From assembly GCF_037893015.1 (NCBI RefSeq), contig NC_133663.1, forward strand, positions 140,190,553 through 140,254,552: a DNA stretch of 64,000 bases, read 5' to 3'. The translations under genes and the position numbers were made by a program. Positions 12,331 through 24,559 of this stretch are shown here, piece after piece. Below the pieces are notes generated by a model. That model was not told the DNA's origin. It saw only the letters and a list, made by a program, of their open reading frames with translations, and did no database searches. The DNA comes from Macrotis lagotis (lineage: Eukaryota > Chordata > Mammalia > Peramelemorphia > Peramelidae). How positions within the stretch are numbered: position 1 is the stretch's first letter; each line of letters begins with the position of its first letter.

Positions 12331-14870
12331 TAAAAATCTATACCTTTTATGCATTTTTTATTATATAAATATTTTATTTGTTTTCCAATTATATGAAATT
12401 GTAGTTTCTTCCTATCATTTTGATAAGATTTTGAATTCCATACTTTCCCTCCATCCTCCTATCTCTCCCCCTCCCTCCCAAAGAAGACAATCTGATGACC
12501 TTTACATTTACATGCAATAAAAATGAATATGCTGAGAGAAAAAAATATATCCTTGATGAAGAAATAAAATAATACAAATAGCAAAATTGTATAGAACATA
12601 AGATAATTTTTTTAAAAAAAATTGAAGGTAATAATCTTTGGTCTTCATTTAAATTCCACAGTTCTTTCTCTGAATACAAATGGTTTCTCTTTCACAGATA
12701 CCCTAAAATTGTCCCTGTTATTGCACTGAAGGAATGAGCATGCCCATTAAGGTTGATCATCACTCCCATGTTTCACTTACGGTGTACAATGTACTTTTGG
12801 TTCTACTCATCTCACTCAGCATCAATGCATGTAAATCTTTCTAGGCTTTTCTGAAATCCTCTCCCTCCTGTATTCTAATGGAACAATAGTGCTCCATAAC
12901 ATACATATACCATAATTTATTCAGACATTCTCCACTTGATGAACATTCCCTTGATGTCCAATTGTCTGTTACCACAGAACTGCTATGAATGTTTTTATCC
13001 AAATAATATTTTTGCCTTTTTTCATAGTATCTCTTCATTGTACCAGTAGTGTTATTGCTGATTCAAAGGGTATGCACATTTTTATCGCTTTTGGGCTTAA
13101 TTCCAAATTTCTCTCCAGAAAGGCTGGATCAGTTCACAGCTGCCCCAAAAAAGTGTTCCAGATTTCCCAGTCTTTCCACAATGGATCATTGTCTTTTCTG
13201 TTCATTTTGATGTGTGGTGGTGTGAGGTGGTACCAGAGAGATGCTTTAATTTGGATTTCTCTAATCAGTAATAATGTAGAGCAATTTTTCATATGACTAT
13301 GGATCACTTTGATTTTCTCATCTGAAAATTGCCTTTGCATATCCTTTGACCATTTGTCAAATGGGGGATGACTTTTTTTTTTATAAATTTGACTCAGTTC
13401 TCTCTAAATTTTAGAAATCAGTCCTTTGTCAGAAACACTAGTTTAAAAAATTGTTTCCCTATTTAGTGCATTTCTTTTGATCTTGGTTACATTGATTTTG
13501 TTTTTTTCAAAAGCTTTTTACTTTAAGATAATCAGAATTATCAATCCTATATTTAATTATGTTCTCCATCTCTTCTTTGGTCATAAGTTGTTTCCTTTTC
13601 CATAGATCTGACTGGTTAACTATTACCTGTTCAACTAGTTTGCTTATAACTTTGTCTTTTATGTCTAAATCTTGCACCCATTTTGATCTTATCTTGGTAA
13701 AGGGTGTGAGATGTTGGTTTAACCCAAGTTTCTGCCATGCTAAGGTCCAATATTAACAACATCTTTTGTGGAAAAGATAATTCTTATCCCAGAAGCTGGT
13801 CTCTGAAGTTAAAAACAGAAGGTTACTATAATCATTTTCTGTTGCCTCTTTTGCACCTAGTCTATTCCACTGATCCACCACTCTATTTCTTGGCCAGTAC
13901 CAGACTGAAGCTTTAAAATATAATTTTAGTTCTGGTAGCACGAAACCATCTCCTTTTGCACTTGTTGTCATTAAAACCTTTGATATTATTGACTTTTTGT
14001 TTTTCCATATAAATTTAGTTACATTTTTTTCTAGTTCATTAGAGTAATTTTTGGAAGTTTGATAGGTAAGGCACTATATAAGTAATTTAAGTAATTTAAT
14101 TTATGTAGAATTTTCATTTTTATTATATTAGCCCAATCTATCCATGAGCAGTTGTTATTTTCCCAGTTATTTAAATCTGATTTTATTTATCTGAGGAGTG
14201 TTTTATAGTTGTTTTCTTAATGTTTCTGGGTCTGCTTGGCAGGTAGACTCCCAAGTATTTTATAATGTCTGAAGTTATTTTAAATGAGATTTCTTTTTCC
14301 TAGCTCTTGCTGCTATATCTTGCTAATAATATATATGGAAATGCAAAGGATTTATATATGTTTATTAAGTGTTCTAGAGATTTTTCAAGTTACTCTAGTT
14401 ATACCATCATATATTGTCTACAAGGAGTGAGAGTTTTGTTTCTTCCTTCCCAATTCTAATTCCTTCAATTTCTTTTTTCTTTTCTTATTTCTGAGGCTAA
14501 CATTTCTAAGAGTATTGAATACTACTGGTGATAACAGGAATCGTTGTTTCATCACTAATCTTATTGGGAAGGCCTCTAGCTTATCCCCACTGCATATAAT
14601 GCTTGTTGATAGTTTCAGATAGATACTGCTTATTATTCTAAAGAACAATCCATTTATTCCTACACTCTGTAGTGTTTTAGTAGGAATGGGTGCTATATTT
14701 TTTCAAAGGCTTTTTCAGCACCTATTGAGATAATTCTTTGATTTCTGTTAGTTTTTTATTGATACAGTTGGTTATACTAACAGATTTCCCAATATTGAAC
14801 CAACACTGCATTTCTGGAATAAATGCTGCTTTGACATATCGTATTATCCTAGACATAACTTAAGGTAATA

Positions 14871-14886
14871 GCTTTGCTAAGATTTT
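14871..14886. repeat. TSD of ACYP2 retrocopy, left copy
   Basis: GCTTTGCTAAGATTTT is identical to 15,623-15,638. In the retrocopy's orientation the duplicated target starts AAAATCTTAGC after AT, close to the TT/AAAA cut preference of the L1 endonuclease. Confidence 0.95.
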
Positions 14887-15622
14887 TTTTTTTCATTTTT
14901 AAATAGTTAACTTTATTATATGATGAATAGTGAAACAGTATTCATATTTTCATGTTCATTTTGGAATTGGGCTAAAGTTAAACTAGATACTTATACTATA
15001 CATTTTGAACTGATATTTTCTCATTTTACAATTATGCTTTCATTCTTTTAAAAAATACGCATGATAAATTTTTTCAGTGCTATGCATTTTTTAGTAACAT
15101 CATTTTAATTTTTTGAACAAATTTCTGTTTAAATGGAAATACAAAGCACTATTATTCCCTTTCATGTATTTGATAGAATATGCAATCTATTATGGCACAT
15201 AAGCATCATAACTTTATTTTAAGAATGTCTTTTTCAATAGTATTTAATGCTAAAATTATTGTACTCAATTTGAGAGATGGTCTTTTTGTTACAGAAGTCG
15301 GCGCTATCAATGCGAGAACTGGGGCTCCCAACTTTGCTTAGCCAGGACTTCATGGAGTAGACTTTATTTTCAGGACCTTGAACTTGGCCTTGTACCATTC
15401 CTTTGCAAGTATTCTTAACCCAGCCAATAACTCCTATCTTCTTAGCTTCACCTTCTGTGTACATTCTGAAGCAGACACCCTGCACTCTGCCAAACACCTC
15501 GTAGTCCACAGACTTAGAGGGTCTTGGTGCTCGACATGGCGGTGGCCCGTCCGAGATGCCGCAGCAGGAGCCGGGAGACTGAGGCCGGCAGGAAGGGGAG
15601 GAGGGGCAGGAGGAGGAGGAGC
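14887..15622 (-). pseudogene. ACYP2: Processed ACYP2 retrocopy (acylphosphatase 2)
   Basis: An intronless copy of muscle-type acylphosphatase, the ~11-kDa cytosolic enzyme that hydrolyses acyl phosphates. Translation gives [39 protein letters not shown] and [15 protein letters not shown], closer to ACYP2 than ACYP1 (for example GVCFRMYTE and [15 protein letters not shown]). The catalytic arginine (in VCFRMY) and asparagine (in VKNT) are kept. The start codon is at 15,537 and the stop at 15,234-15,236; one extra T at 15,516 shifts the frame after codon 7 (MSSTKTL), and one extra tyrosine precedes the stop. Hallmarks of retroposition are a poly-A tail (T-run from 14,887), a 5' UTR with surviving CpGs, and a perfect 16-bp target duplication. 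It sits in the same orientation as its host L1-A. Confidence 0.94.
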
Positions 15623-15638
15623 GCTTTGCTAAGATTTT
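15623..15638. repeat. TSD of ACYP2 retrocopy, right copy
   Basis: Second copy of GCTTTGCTAAGATTTT, directly followed by the continuation of L1-A ORF2 (codons for the AKIL-KILAK region, antisense). Confidence 0.95.
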
Positions 15639-17484
15639 ATCTAAGATTTTTGCACCAATATTCATTGGGGAAAATTAATCTTGAATTTTCTTTCCCTGTT
15701 TTGACTCATCCTGGTTTAGGTATCAGCACATTTTTGATATCATAGAAGGAATTAGATGGAGATCTGTCTTTACCTATTTTTCCAGAAAGTTTATATAGAA
15801 TTGGCACCAACTGTTCCTTAAATCTTTGATAGGATTCACTTGTGAATCCATTTGACCCTGGAGATTTTTTTCTTAGGGATTTCAATGATGGCTTATTGAA
15901 TTTCTTTTTCAGAGATAGGGCTATTTAGGTATTTAATTTCCTTTTGATTTAACCTGGGCAACATATTTTTTTAAACATTAACCCATTTCACTTAGATTAT
16001 TAAATTTATTGGCATACAATTGGATGAAATAAGTCTGAATTATTACTTTAATTTCCTCCTCATTAGTGGAGAGTACACCTTATCATTTATGAAACTAGTA
16101 ATTTGGTTTTCTTCTTTCTACTTTTTTAAATCGAATTGAACAAAGGTTTATCTAGTTTATCATTTTTTCATAAAACTAGCTCTTTGTTTTATTTATTAAA
16201 TCATTAGTTTTCTTGCTTTTGAGTTCATTAATTTCTCTTGTAATTTTTAGAATTTCTAATTGAGTATTTATTTTGAGGGTTTTAATTTGTTCATTCTCTA
16301 TATTTTAGTTGCTTGCCTAATTCATTGATTTCCTCTTTCTCTACTTTATTCATGTAAGTATTTAAAGATGTAATATATCCCCTAATCCCTGCCTTGGCTC
16401 TATCCCATAAGTTTTGGGATGTTATTTCAATATTCTCATTGTCTAGGATGAAATGATTAATTTTATCTATAATTTCTTGTTTTATCCACTCATTCTTTAA
16501 ACTGAGGTTTTTTAATTTTCAGGTAGTTTTAAGTCTGTCTCTCCATGTCCCATTGTTGCTCATGATTTTTTTTTTGCACTATGGTCTGAGAAGGAAGTAT
16601 TCACTGTTTCTGACTTTCTGCATTTGATTATGGAGTTTATATATGCTAGTACATGGTTTGTAGGTGTCGTGTACTGCAGAAAAAACATTGTATTCCTTTC
16701 TATCCTTATTCAGTTTTCTCCAAACTTCTATCATGTCTAGGTTTTCTAACATTTTTATTTACCTCCTTTAATTCATTCTTGGTTTTTTTATGGTTATATT
16801 TATCTAATTCTGAGAGAGGGATGTTAAGGTCTCCCACCAATTAAGATCTCTCTCTATGTCTTCCTGTAAGTCATTCAGCTACTTCTCTTAGAATTTGAAT
16901 GCTATTCCACTTGGTACATACATATTTAGAATTGGAATTGGTTCATTGTCTATGGCAACTTTTAGGAGGATATAGTTTCCTGCCTTACCTATTTAATGAG
17001 ATCTATTTTTGCAGCTCTTTTGTCTGAGATAAGGATTACTACCCCTGCCTTTTACACTTCAACTGAAGCATAATATAGTCTGCTCCAACCTTTTACCTTC
17101 ACTCTATATTTTCCTCTCGGCTTCACATGAGTTTCTTGTAAGAAGGATATTGTAGGATTCTGCTATTCACTTATACTTTATGGGAGAGTTCATCCCATTC
17201 ACATTCAAAGTTATTATTACTAACCCTTTTTTACCCTCCATGCTATCTGCTCTCTCTCTCTCTGTAATTTTCCCCTTTTTCACTTTATCCATATTCCCTA
17301 GTATTTTTCTTCTGAAAACGACCTTCTCTCAGAGTAATGTACAAGTAATGAATGTTCATTCCTTTTGGCCACATATATTGTCGCTAATAGAGTCAGATAT
17401 ACACAGTTTCATCTTATTAGATAAAAGTTTTTTTTTCCTTTTCCATTTTTACCTTTTCATGTATCTCTTGAGTCTTCTGTTTTA

Positions 17485-18473
17485 AGTCCAAATTTTTTTA
17501 TTAATTTAGCTGTGGTCTTTTCAGTAGGAAAAGTTGGAAGTCTCCTATTTTGTTAAATCTCCATCTTTTCCCCTGGATGAGGAGGCTCAGTTTTGCTGGA
17601 CAGTGAATTCTTGGCATCTATTCAAATCTCCCTTGCTCTTCAGAACATCAGATTCCAAACCCTTCGATCACTTGATGTTGATGCAGCCAGGACCTGTATA
17701 ATCCTTACTGTGACTCCTTAGTATCTAAATTGTTTCATTTTGGCTGCTTGAAGAATTTTCTCTTTGGATTTTGGTCACAATATTCCTTGTTATGTTCATT
17801 TTGGGATATCTTTCAGAAGGGGATTGTTCTATGTTTTCCAGTAAGTATTTTGCCCTCTGGTTCCATGATATCAGGGTAATTCTCCTTAACTATAGCCTGA
17901 AGTAAGGAAGAGGCTTTTTTTTAATTTTTAATGTTTTCAGGAAGCCCAGTGATTCTTAAGTTGTCTCTTCTGAATCTGTTCTCTTGGTCAGTTGATTTGG
18001 GCTATGAAGTATTTTGCATTTTCTTCTTTTTTTTTAGTTTTGCTTAACAGATTCATGTTGCCTCATGAAGTCATTAGTTTCAACAGATTTCAATCTTTTG
18101 TTTTAAGAGAAGAATTTTTTCATTTACTTTTTGTAATACTTTTTCCAATTGGTCAACTCTACTTTGAAGGAATTTTACATTTACCCAATTGTAGTTTTGA
18201 GAGAATTATTTACTTTTTGCACTTGTCCAATTGAATTTTCATTTTTTTGTTGCAAGATTATAATTTTCTCTTGCAAAATATTAATTCTTGCTTGTTCTTT
18301 TCCCAGTTTTTTTCAATTGATTTTCAAGTTCCTTTCTGATCTCTACTAAGAAGTCTTTCTGGGCTGTAGATCAATTAATATTCTCCTCAGAAGTTCTAGA
18401 TCTCTCTGAATTAGGATATTTTTTCTTCAAGGTAGATTTCAATGGACTCCTCTTTCAGTTGGCTTTTCTTCAT
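17485..18473 (-). pseudogene. L1-A ORF1 remnant
   Basis: The start codon (plus-strand CAT at 18,471-18,473) aligns with that of L1-C ORF1 at 47,808. The N-terminal region, coiled coil (about 18,120-18,330), RNA-recognition part and C-terminal domain (near 17,520-17,760) can be matched to L1-C in order. ORF1 normally encodes the trimeric RNA-binding chaperone of the L1 particle. The frame is broken in several places. Only about two of the 42-base coiled-coil units found in L1-C are visible. Confidence 0.7.
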
Positions 18474-19040
18474 TTTCTTAGATTCATTTGCTCGGGGAGG
18501 GCCTGGTTCATGGACCTTTGGTGCTGAAATCCCTGAAGACTTTGCTCAACTGGAAGTGGACCAACTGCAAGTGGACCAACCAGCAGAGGATCCTGGAAAT
18601 TTTCTCTGGAGTGTCTATAACCTCCCTAAATTTGGGGGTTGTGGGAGGACAGCAGAATCTGGATTATCCTTGAACAATGTGGGCTGGGTCCTCAGGCTAA
18701 ATGGTTATTCTCCTTAATCCTCACTCTGCAATGAGTGAGATCTATTGCCCACACCTGAGCCTGGAGGGAGCTGGAACTCTCCTGCCCCCTGCTCACACAC
18801 CCAGACTGTTCTCAAGTTAGTCCTCAGGTCTCACTCCACTGTCCCTGTGCTCATCTTCTTCTTTCAGTCCCTGTCTCTCCAACATTCCCCTGAGACAGAC
18901 CTTGTGGTAGATGATCTGACAAATTCTTTACCTGGGTTTTGTGGATCCACATTCTGTTAAGAGACTTCATTCATAATAGATTTGACAGAAAGCCAAGAGA
19001 GCTTAGGACAGTGCCTGATTTTTAATGGCCATCATGGCTT

Positions 19041-19418
19041 GAATATTGTTTTCTATATTTATTTAAGCCTATGATCTACGCCAGTTTGTATCAAGGTATA
19101 CAAACAGGGTCATAATAGCTTCCAAATCAGTATACGAATTAAAAAAGAATAAAGAAATAGTTCTTTTTTTTTAATGTCAAACCTTTATTTCACTATTTTA
19201 CACTAATTTACTGGATCTATAGCTTTGATATTCTAAATATATTGGAGATTCTCTTCATAATAATTAGAAAAAATCACATGGACTACCTTGAATTGGATAG
19301 CATGTGGTTTCATACATGTGTATTCAATGTTTCTATATTATTCACAATGATTACAATTAATAATTTTACCTCTAATAGAATCTTGATTTAGTGAAATCAT
19401 ATCCATCCCTCATAATCT
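19041..19418. other. Short unique stretch between two LINEs
   Basis: AT-rich DNA between L1-A and HAL1-G. No gene or repeat family recognised. Confidence 0.4.
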
Positions 19419-19602
19419 CATGATTTACAAATTATTTTCTATTTTATTTTATTTTTAAAATTATATTTATTTTATTTTTGTACAAAAGATGCTTTTGATA
19501 CATTGCTAAAATATTCTTGTTTAAGAGTAAACATAATAACCCCTCCCCTAACAAATATAGATCCTCATGAGCAATAAAGTAAAGGAAAGAGGAAAATATT
19601 AA

Positions 19603-19637
<35 letters not shown>

Positions 19638-19640
<3 letters not shown>

Positions 19641-19775
19641 CAGCTAGGTGGCACAGTGGACACCACTGGAGTCAGGAGCACCCAAGCCCAAATCCGGCCC
19701 CAGACTCCCAACAATCACCCAGCTGTGCGACCCTGGGCAAGTCACCCCAACCCCACTGCCCTGCAAAAAACAAAA
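19638..19775 (+). mobile_element. SINE-like unit 1 in HAL1-G
   Basis: Head 'acagctaggtggcacagtgg', then 'ccaaatccggccccagactc', 'caacaatcacccagctgtgc' and 'ctgccctgcaaaaaac'. It is C-rich where the ordinary CORE-SINE has A or T (CAACAATCACCCAGCTG for TAATAATTACCTAGCTG). AAT repeats lie on both sides and no separate target duplication is visible. Confidence 0.8.
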
Positions 19776-19817
19776 AAAATAGTAATAATAATAATGATAA
19801 TAATAACAATATTAATA

Positions 19818-19965
19818 GGCAGCCAGGTGGTACAGTGGACAGAGGATCAGCCCTGGAGTCAGGAGCACCCAGATCCAAATCCTGCCTCAGAAACCCAACA
19901 ATCTCCCAGCTGTGTGGCCCTGGGCAAGCCACACAACCTCATCCACACCACAAACCCCCTACAAA
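19818..19965 (+). mobile_element. SINE-like unit 2 in HAL1-G
   Basis: Same C-rich subtype as unit 1: 'gcagccaggtggtacagtgg', 'caacaatctcccagctgtgt', 'ctgggcaagccacacaacct'. Again flanked by (AAT)n tracts. Confidence 0.8.
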
Positions 19966-20207
19966 AATAATAATAATAATAATAATGATAATAAAAAAAT
20001 AATAATAATAAGTGTGTTTCAGTCTGTGTTCCAACACCACCAGCTCTGTTGCAGGGGGATTACATTCTTTAGGATAAGTCTATCACAAAAGCTACTTCCA
20101 TAATTTTTTACTGTTGCCCACAGCTCCTTCCATTTGTACTTTCCCACTACCATACACTATATTTTCTCTCTCCTTTCACTCTGTACCTCTTCTTAAATGT
20201 GCTGTAG

Positions 20208-20357
20208 GATAGCTGAATGGTGCAGCAGACTGATCACCAGCCCTGGGGCCAAGAGGCCCCAAGTCCACATGCCACCCTTAAGCCCAGCAACCACCCAGCC
20301 CTGTGATCCCGAACAGGCCATCCAATCCCAGCCCCCTGCAAGAAGTAAAAAAGAAAA
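20208..20357 (+). mobile_element. SINE-like unit 3 in HAL1-G
   Basis: A more diverged relative: 'ggatagctgaatggtgcagc', 'ccagccctggggccaagagg', 'caaccacccagccctgtgat'. The possible flanks AAATGTGCTGTA and AAATGTGTTATA are only similar, so an independent insertion is not proven. Confidence 0.65.
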
Positions 20358-20859
20358 TGTGTTATATCTGATCACTCTCCCCCATGGTCCACCCTCTCAT
20401 CCATCACTCACATCCCCCCTTCCCCAAGTCCCCTTCTCTCCTTCTTACTCTAGATGTCTATTCCCCACTGAATATGTATATGCTGCTTCCTCTCTGAGCC
20501 ACCTCTGATGAGAGTGAAGGTTCCCTCATTCCCCCTTCCTTATCATTGCAATAGCAAAAAACATATTATTATATGAAATATATTAGCCTATTCTCCTTCT
20601 CCTTTCTCTTGCTCTCATTACATTTCCCTTTTAGCCATTGACTCCATATTTACAACATATTATATCTTCAAATTCAAATCTCTCCTGTACTTCATCTATA
20701 AAAGTTCCTTCTACCTGCTCCATTAAATTAAAAGTTTCTTATGAGTATTATCAGTATCATTTTTTTATATGCAGGAATAGATGTAGTTCATTATCATTAA
20801 GTCCCTGAAATTTTACCCTTCTCCACTCTCTATGCTTCACCTGAGTCCTATATTTGAAG

Positions 20860-21760
20860 ATCAAACTTTCTGTTCATCTCTGGCCATTTAACACGAACAT
20901 TTGAAATTCCCCTGGTTCATTGAAAGTCCATCTTTTTCCCCTGGAAGAGGACATTCAGTTTTGCTAGGTAGTTGATTCTCTGTTGTATTCTGAGATATTT
21001 TGTCTTCTGGAATATTATATTCCAAGCCCTACAAGTCTTAAATGTATTTGCTGCTAAGTCCTGTGTGATCCTGACTGCAGCTCCATTATATTTGAATTGT
21101 GGCCTTGTGAATGCTTGTAATATTTTCTCTGACTTGGGAATTCTGGAACTTGGCTATAATATTCTTGGGGGGACTTGTTTTGGATCTCTTTCCAGGGGAG
21201 ATGGGTGGATTCTCTCAATTTCTATTTTGCCCTCTACTTCTAGGATATCTGGACAATTTTCCTGTAGGAATTCTTTAAAAATCATGTCAAAGCTCTTTTC
21301 CTGATCATGAATTTCAGGTAATTTTTAAATTATCTTTCTTGAATCTGTTTTCCAGATCAGTGTTTGTTTCAATGAGATGTTTCACATTTCTTCTAATTTT
21401 TCAGTCTTTTGCTTTTGAAGTATTATGTCCTGACTTCTCAGAAGTCAGCAGCTTCCTTCAGCTCCATTCTAGACCTGAAGGATTTGTTTTCCTCAGAGAG
21501 CTTTTCTATTTCCTTTTCCATCTGACCAATTCCGCTTTTTAAAGAATTCTCCTCAATAACTTTTTGAACCATTTTATCCATTTGACCTATGCTAGTTTTT
21601 CAACGTTATTTTCTTCAACATGTTTTTGGAGATCCTTGACTAAGCTGCTGACTTCTTTTTCATGCTTTTTCTGCATCACTCATTTATTTTCTCAATTTTT
21701 CTTCTATCTTCCTTACTTGGTTTTTAAAATCTTTTTTTTTTGAGGTCTGTCATAGCCTGA
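20860..21760 (-). pseudogene. HAL1-G ORF1 remnant
   Basis: The minus strand carries a C-terminal block matching the 'WTFNE-EFQ' region of L1 ORF1 (plus-strand 'ttcattgaaagtccatcttt' near 20,918), an 'AQDLQL'-type RNA-binding part near 21,060, and an extended coiled coil (about 21,340-21,720) with glutamine- and lysine-rich heptads. It is broken by several stops and shifts. L1 ORF1 is the RNA-binding, trimer-forming protein. Confidence 0.6.
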
Positions 21761-22920
21761 ACACAATTTCCATTTTTCTTACAGTCTTTAGATGCAGGAG
21801 CTTGTACTTCCTCATCTTCAGATTGAGTATTCTGATCCTTATGGGATCATAGACAATGCATTTCCCAATGGGTCTCCTTTTTTTTTCCTCTCTGTTTACT
21901 CATTTCCCCTGGCTGAGCCTGGTTTTGGGTTGCTTCCTGAGCTTTTGAGTGTTATTGGTGCACCCCCCAACAAGGATCTCCATGTGTGCGGCTCTGTCTT
22001 CCCTCCTGGTCTTTGAATAACCACAAGCACACCCCTCTGTCATAGGGCTGAGGTGGGGGGCCATGCTCTTCTATGGGGTCCTAGACTGTGATCAGGATCT
22101 GAATGTGGTCAGAGCCCTAGAGTCCTGTTCCAGGTACAGAGGACAAACCTCTGAAGTCTCTCTCTACTCCCCTACCTAGGCTGAGCACTCAAGGCTCAAT
22201 TGCCTGGGGTCTCCTGCTTACCATCTCTGCCTGTTTCCATTTCCTGGATCTGGGCTGGCCTCAGCCATGCTGCTCTGTGAGTGCCCTGAGGGCTGGGCTA
22301 CATTGAGCTTACTGTGGCAGAGGTCCCCCTGCTGATCTTCCACTGTGCCCAGTGCTCCCTAGGGTGCAGTTCAGAAAACTGCCCCTGCTGCCTTGAATTG
22401 TGGCTCCCAGCAGCCTGGGGCTGCCTCTAGGATGCTGAGTTTCCTTTGCTCTAGCCAGCCACCTTTCTGCTACTTTCCAGGTTACCTTTTTACCTCCAAT
22501 TCTGGAGAATGGAGGGTTATGTCTCTTGAAAATTTAGTTAGAATACTTATTTTATGAGTTTTGAGAGAGAGCACCTAAAAGAGGCTCTTCTCCTAATACA
22601 ATCTTGGCTCCAACCCCATGATTTACAATTTCTAATTCATTTAAAAACCCGAAACTACCTTGCATGTTGATAAGTCAGATCTGCCTTTACTTTGTCTGGA
22701 GATCAGACTCTCCCAAATTCTTAATAATTTCTCTTTCATAATGTCATGTTTATACTCACTCATCCCTGGTGAAGAATTTCTCTCTACCAATAAAAATCAG
22801 CAACTTCTCAGTAATGTATAGTCTTAAATTCTTTTCTAGAACATTTGTTTCCAGAAATTAATTTGGAGAGAGAGAGAAGAGGTAGGAAGAAGGTAGACAG
22901 AGACAGAGAAAGACAACGAT

Positions 22921-22924
<4 letters not shown>

Positions 22925-23014
<90 letters not shown>

Positions 23015-23116
23015 GAAGGGAGAAGGAAGGAAGGAAGGAAGGAAGGAAGGAAGGAAGGAAGGAAAGAAGGAAGGAAGGAAGGAAGGAAGGAAGGAAGGAA
23101 GGAAGGAAGGAAGGAA
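22925..23116. repeat. Compound microsatellite (TG)n(GA)n(GGAA)n
   Basis: A (TG)15 tract passes into about 27 GA units with few interruptions, then after a short bridge into some 23 GGAA units with one AAAG interruption. The purine strand is continuous for about 170 bases. Open frames across it (CVCV/RERE/GRKE repeats) are artefacts. Confidence 0.97.
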
Positions 23117-23164
23117 AGAGAGAGAAAGAAGAGATAGAAAGGGGGAAAAGAACAGATAAATATA

Positions 23165-24555
23165 AATAAAACAAAATTGATCTGGTGAGTAGTTTTTTCA
23201 TGAAGCCCTCATATTCATATTATTAGACCAAACATTTGTGAGGATTGATAATTTTGAGCATGACATCCCTCCTGAGAATAGGAAAGGGAAAGAGTGAGTA
23301 CTCAACCATGGTCCTTCTTCAGATTCTCTGAAAGTTAAAATACTAGTCAACTTGATAATGGATGAGGCAGATTTTAGATAATCTAGCCATAGTCTGACCT
23401 ACACATTTATGCATTTGAAAATTATCTTTGGAACAATCTGTTTTACATGGATTGATATAGTTCACCTATCTTACAGGCAAGTCCAAATTCTTCTATATGA
23501 TGATATGAAGGAAAATTATCTTAAAACTATGTGAAAAATATCAAATCTTAAAATCCCTGCTTTCAGAACCTGTATTATTATAAATTAGTCAAGCAATGAC
23601 AGAATATCAGAGTTTCATGAAAACTCAGAGTACAATCCCTGTCTGAATAAGATTCCCACCCCCATAATACACTAGTAAATGAACCAATCTCATCCTGAAG
23701 GCTTATAATGAGGAACGTAATCTTTGTTTACTCATAATCTATTCTTGGGTAGCTAAAGTTATTAAGCTTTTAGATAGCAAATAGTATTTCTTTCTTTACT
23801 TCCTGCAAGTTAAGATTAATTCCAATTCCCAATTAATTATAAGATCAAATACAAATTTATTTATCTTTCATAGATAGACCTTTTATAAACTGACTTTTTC
23901 AAAATCTACGTTCAATATCTACATTCCTCCATCCAAAGTTTTTCTAAATCTTCTATGTGCTATCACCCGAATCAATTTGTAATTCTTACAAAAAATTTTT
24001 CTTTATCATTAGAAGGAAACATTTTTTCTCTTTTCACTGAATATTTATAGCTTTTTATCCATAATAATTATATATCAGGTATATAATAAATCATCCAGTC
24101 TTTTTCCACTTCTGGAATCCTTCATGACTTTGTAGTCACATCTTACATGTAAACTTTCTCATTAAATACTATATTTCCTATTGTCAAATATAATTACTAA
24201 TATTTATTTTTCTTCTTTATGATTATCAAGCTGTCTCAGTCTTCTATGACATATCATAGAATTTTCACTTTGAAAGAATCTTGGTGGTCTTTTAATTTAA
24301 TTTAATATTGTCTATGATATCCCTGATATGAAAATATTATTCTTTGCTTGGAGACCACTAGTTATAATATTTCACAGTATACTTCTCATGATCAACTACA
24401 TCATGTTTCTAAATTCTTCCAATCCATAGTATTAGTATAGTAGGTGGAAAGTGAAGTTGGGTCTAGGTAATGAATTATTCAAGAAATTGCATGGACCCAG
24501 TATGGACCTTGTCTATGTCTACCTTACTTATCTCAGATACTATGGCTCATTTAAT
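23165..24555. other. AT-rich DNA, nothing recognised
   Basis: No gene, SINE or LINE recognised. Confidence 0.4.
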
Positions 24556-24559
24556 CTCT

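Larger units (their letters stand above)
12353..19040 (-). mobile_element. L1-A: near full-length, decayed LINE-1
   Basis: Read on the minus strand this is a whole L1 in order: 5' UTR (about 19,040 to 18,475), ORF1, a ~280-base spacer, ORF2 with endonuclease and reverse transcriptase, and the 3' UTR ending near 12,353. Positions match L1-C (41,651-48,596) throughout. Without the 752-base ACYP2 retrocopy and its duplicated target it is about 5.9 kb. It has many stops and frameshifts, and the reverse-transcriptase FADD box is lost (near 14,404-14,430 it reads as L-stop-TIYDG). Compared with L1-C it lacks about 500 bases of the ORF1-ORF2 spacer. I could not find a clear target-site duplication. 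Confidence 0.88.
19431..22616 (-). mobile_element. HAL1-G: half-L1 with long 3' region
   Basis: A 3.2-kb unit bounded by CATGATTTACAA at 19,419-19,430 and 22,617-22,628. On the minus strand it starts with 'ggttggagccaagattgtat', has a GC-richer 5' UTR (about 22,610-21,800), an L1-type ORF1 (about 21,760-20,860), then about 1.4 kb without any ORF2 sequence, ending in an A-rich tail. ORF1-only L1 relatives are known as HAL1. The target duplication shows that the parts went in as one insertion. The 3' region contains three diverged SINE-like units, annotated separately. Confidence 0.8.

Noticed and set aside
15378-15745. Plus-strand open frames across the ACYP2 copy
   Set aside because: They are antisense to the retrocopy, whose minus-strand reading gives the real protein match.
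22836-23201. Open frames of RERE, GRKE or SLSL repeats
   Set aside because: Products of the TG/GA/GGAA microsatellite.
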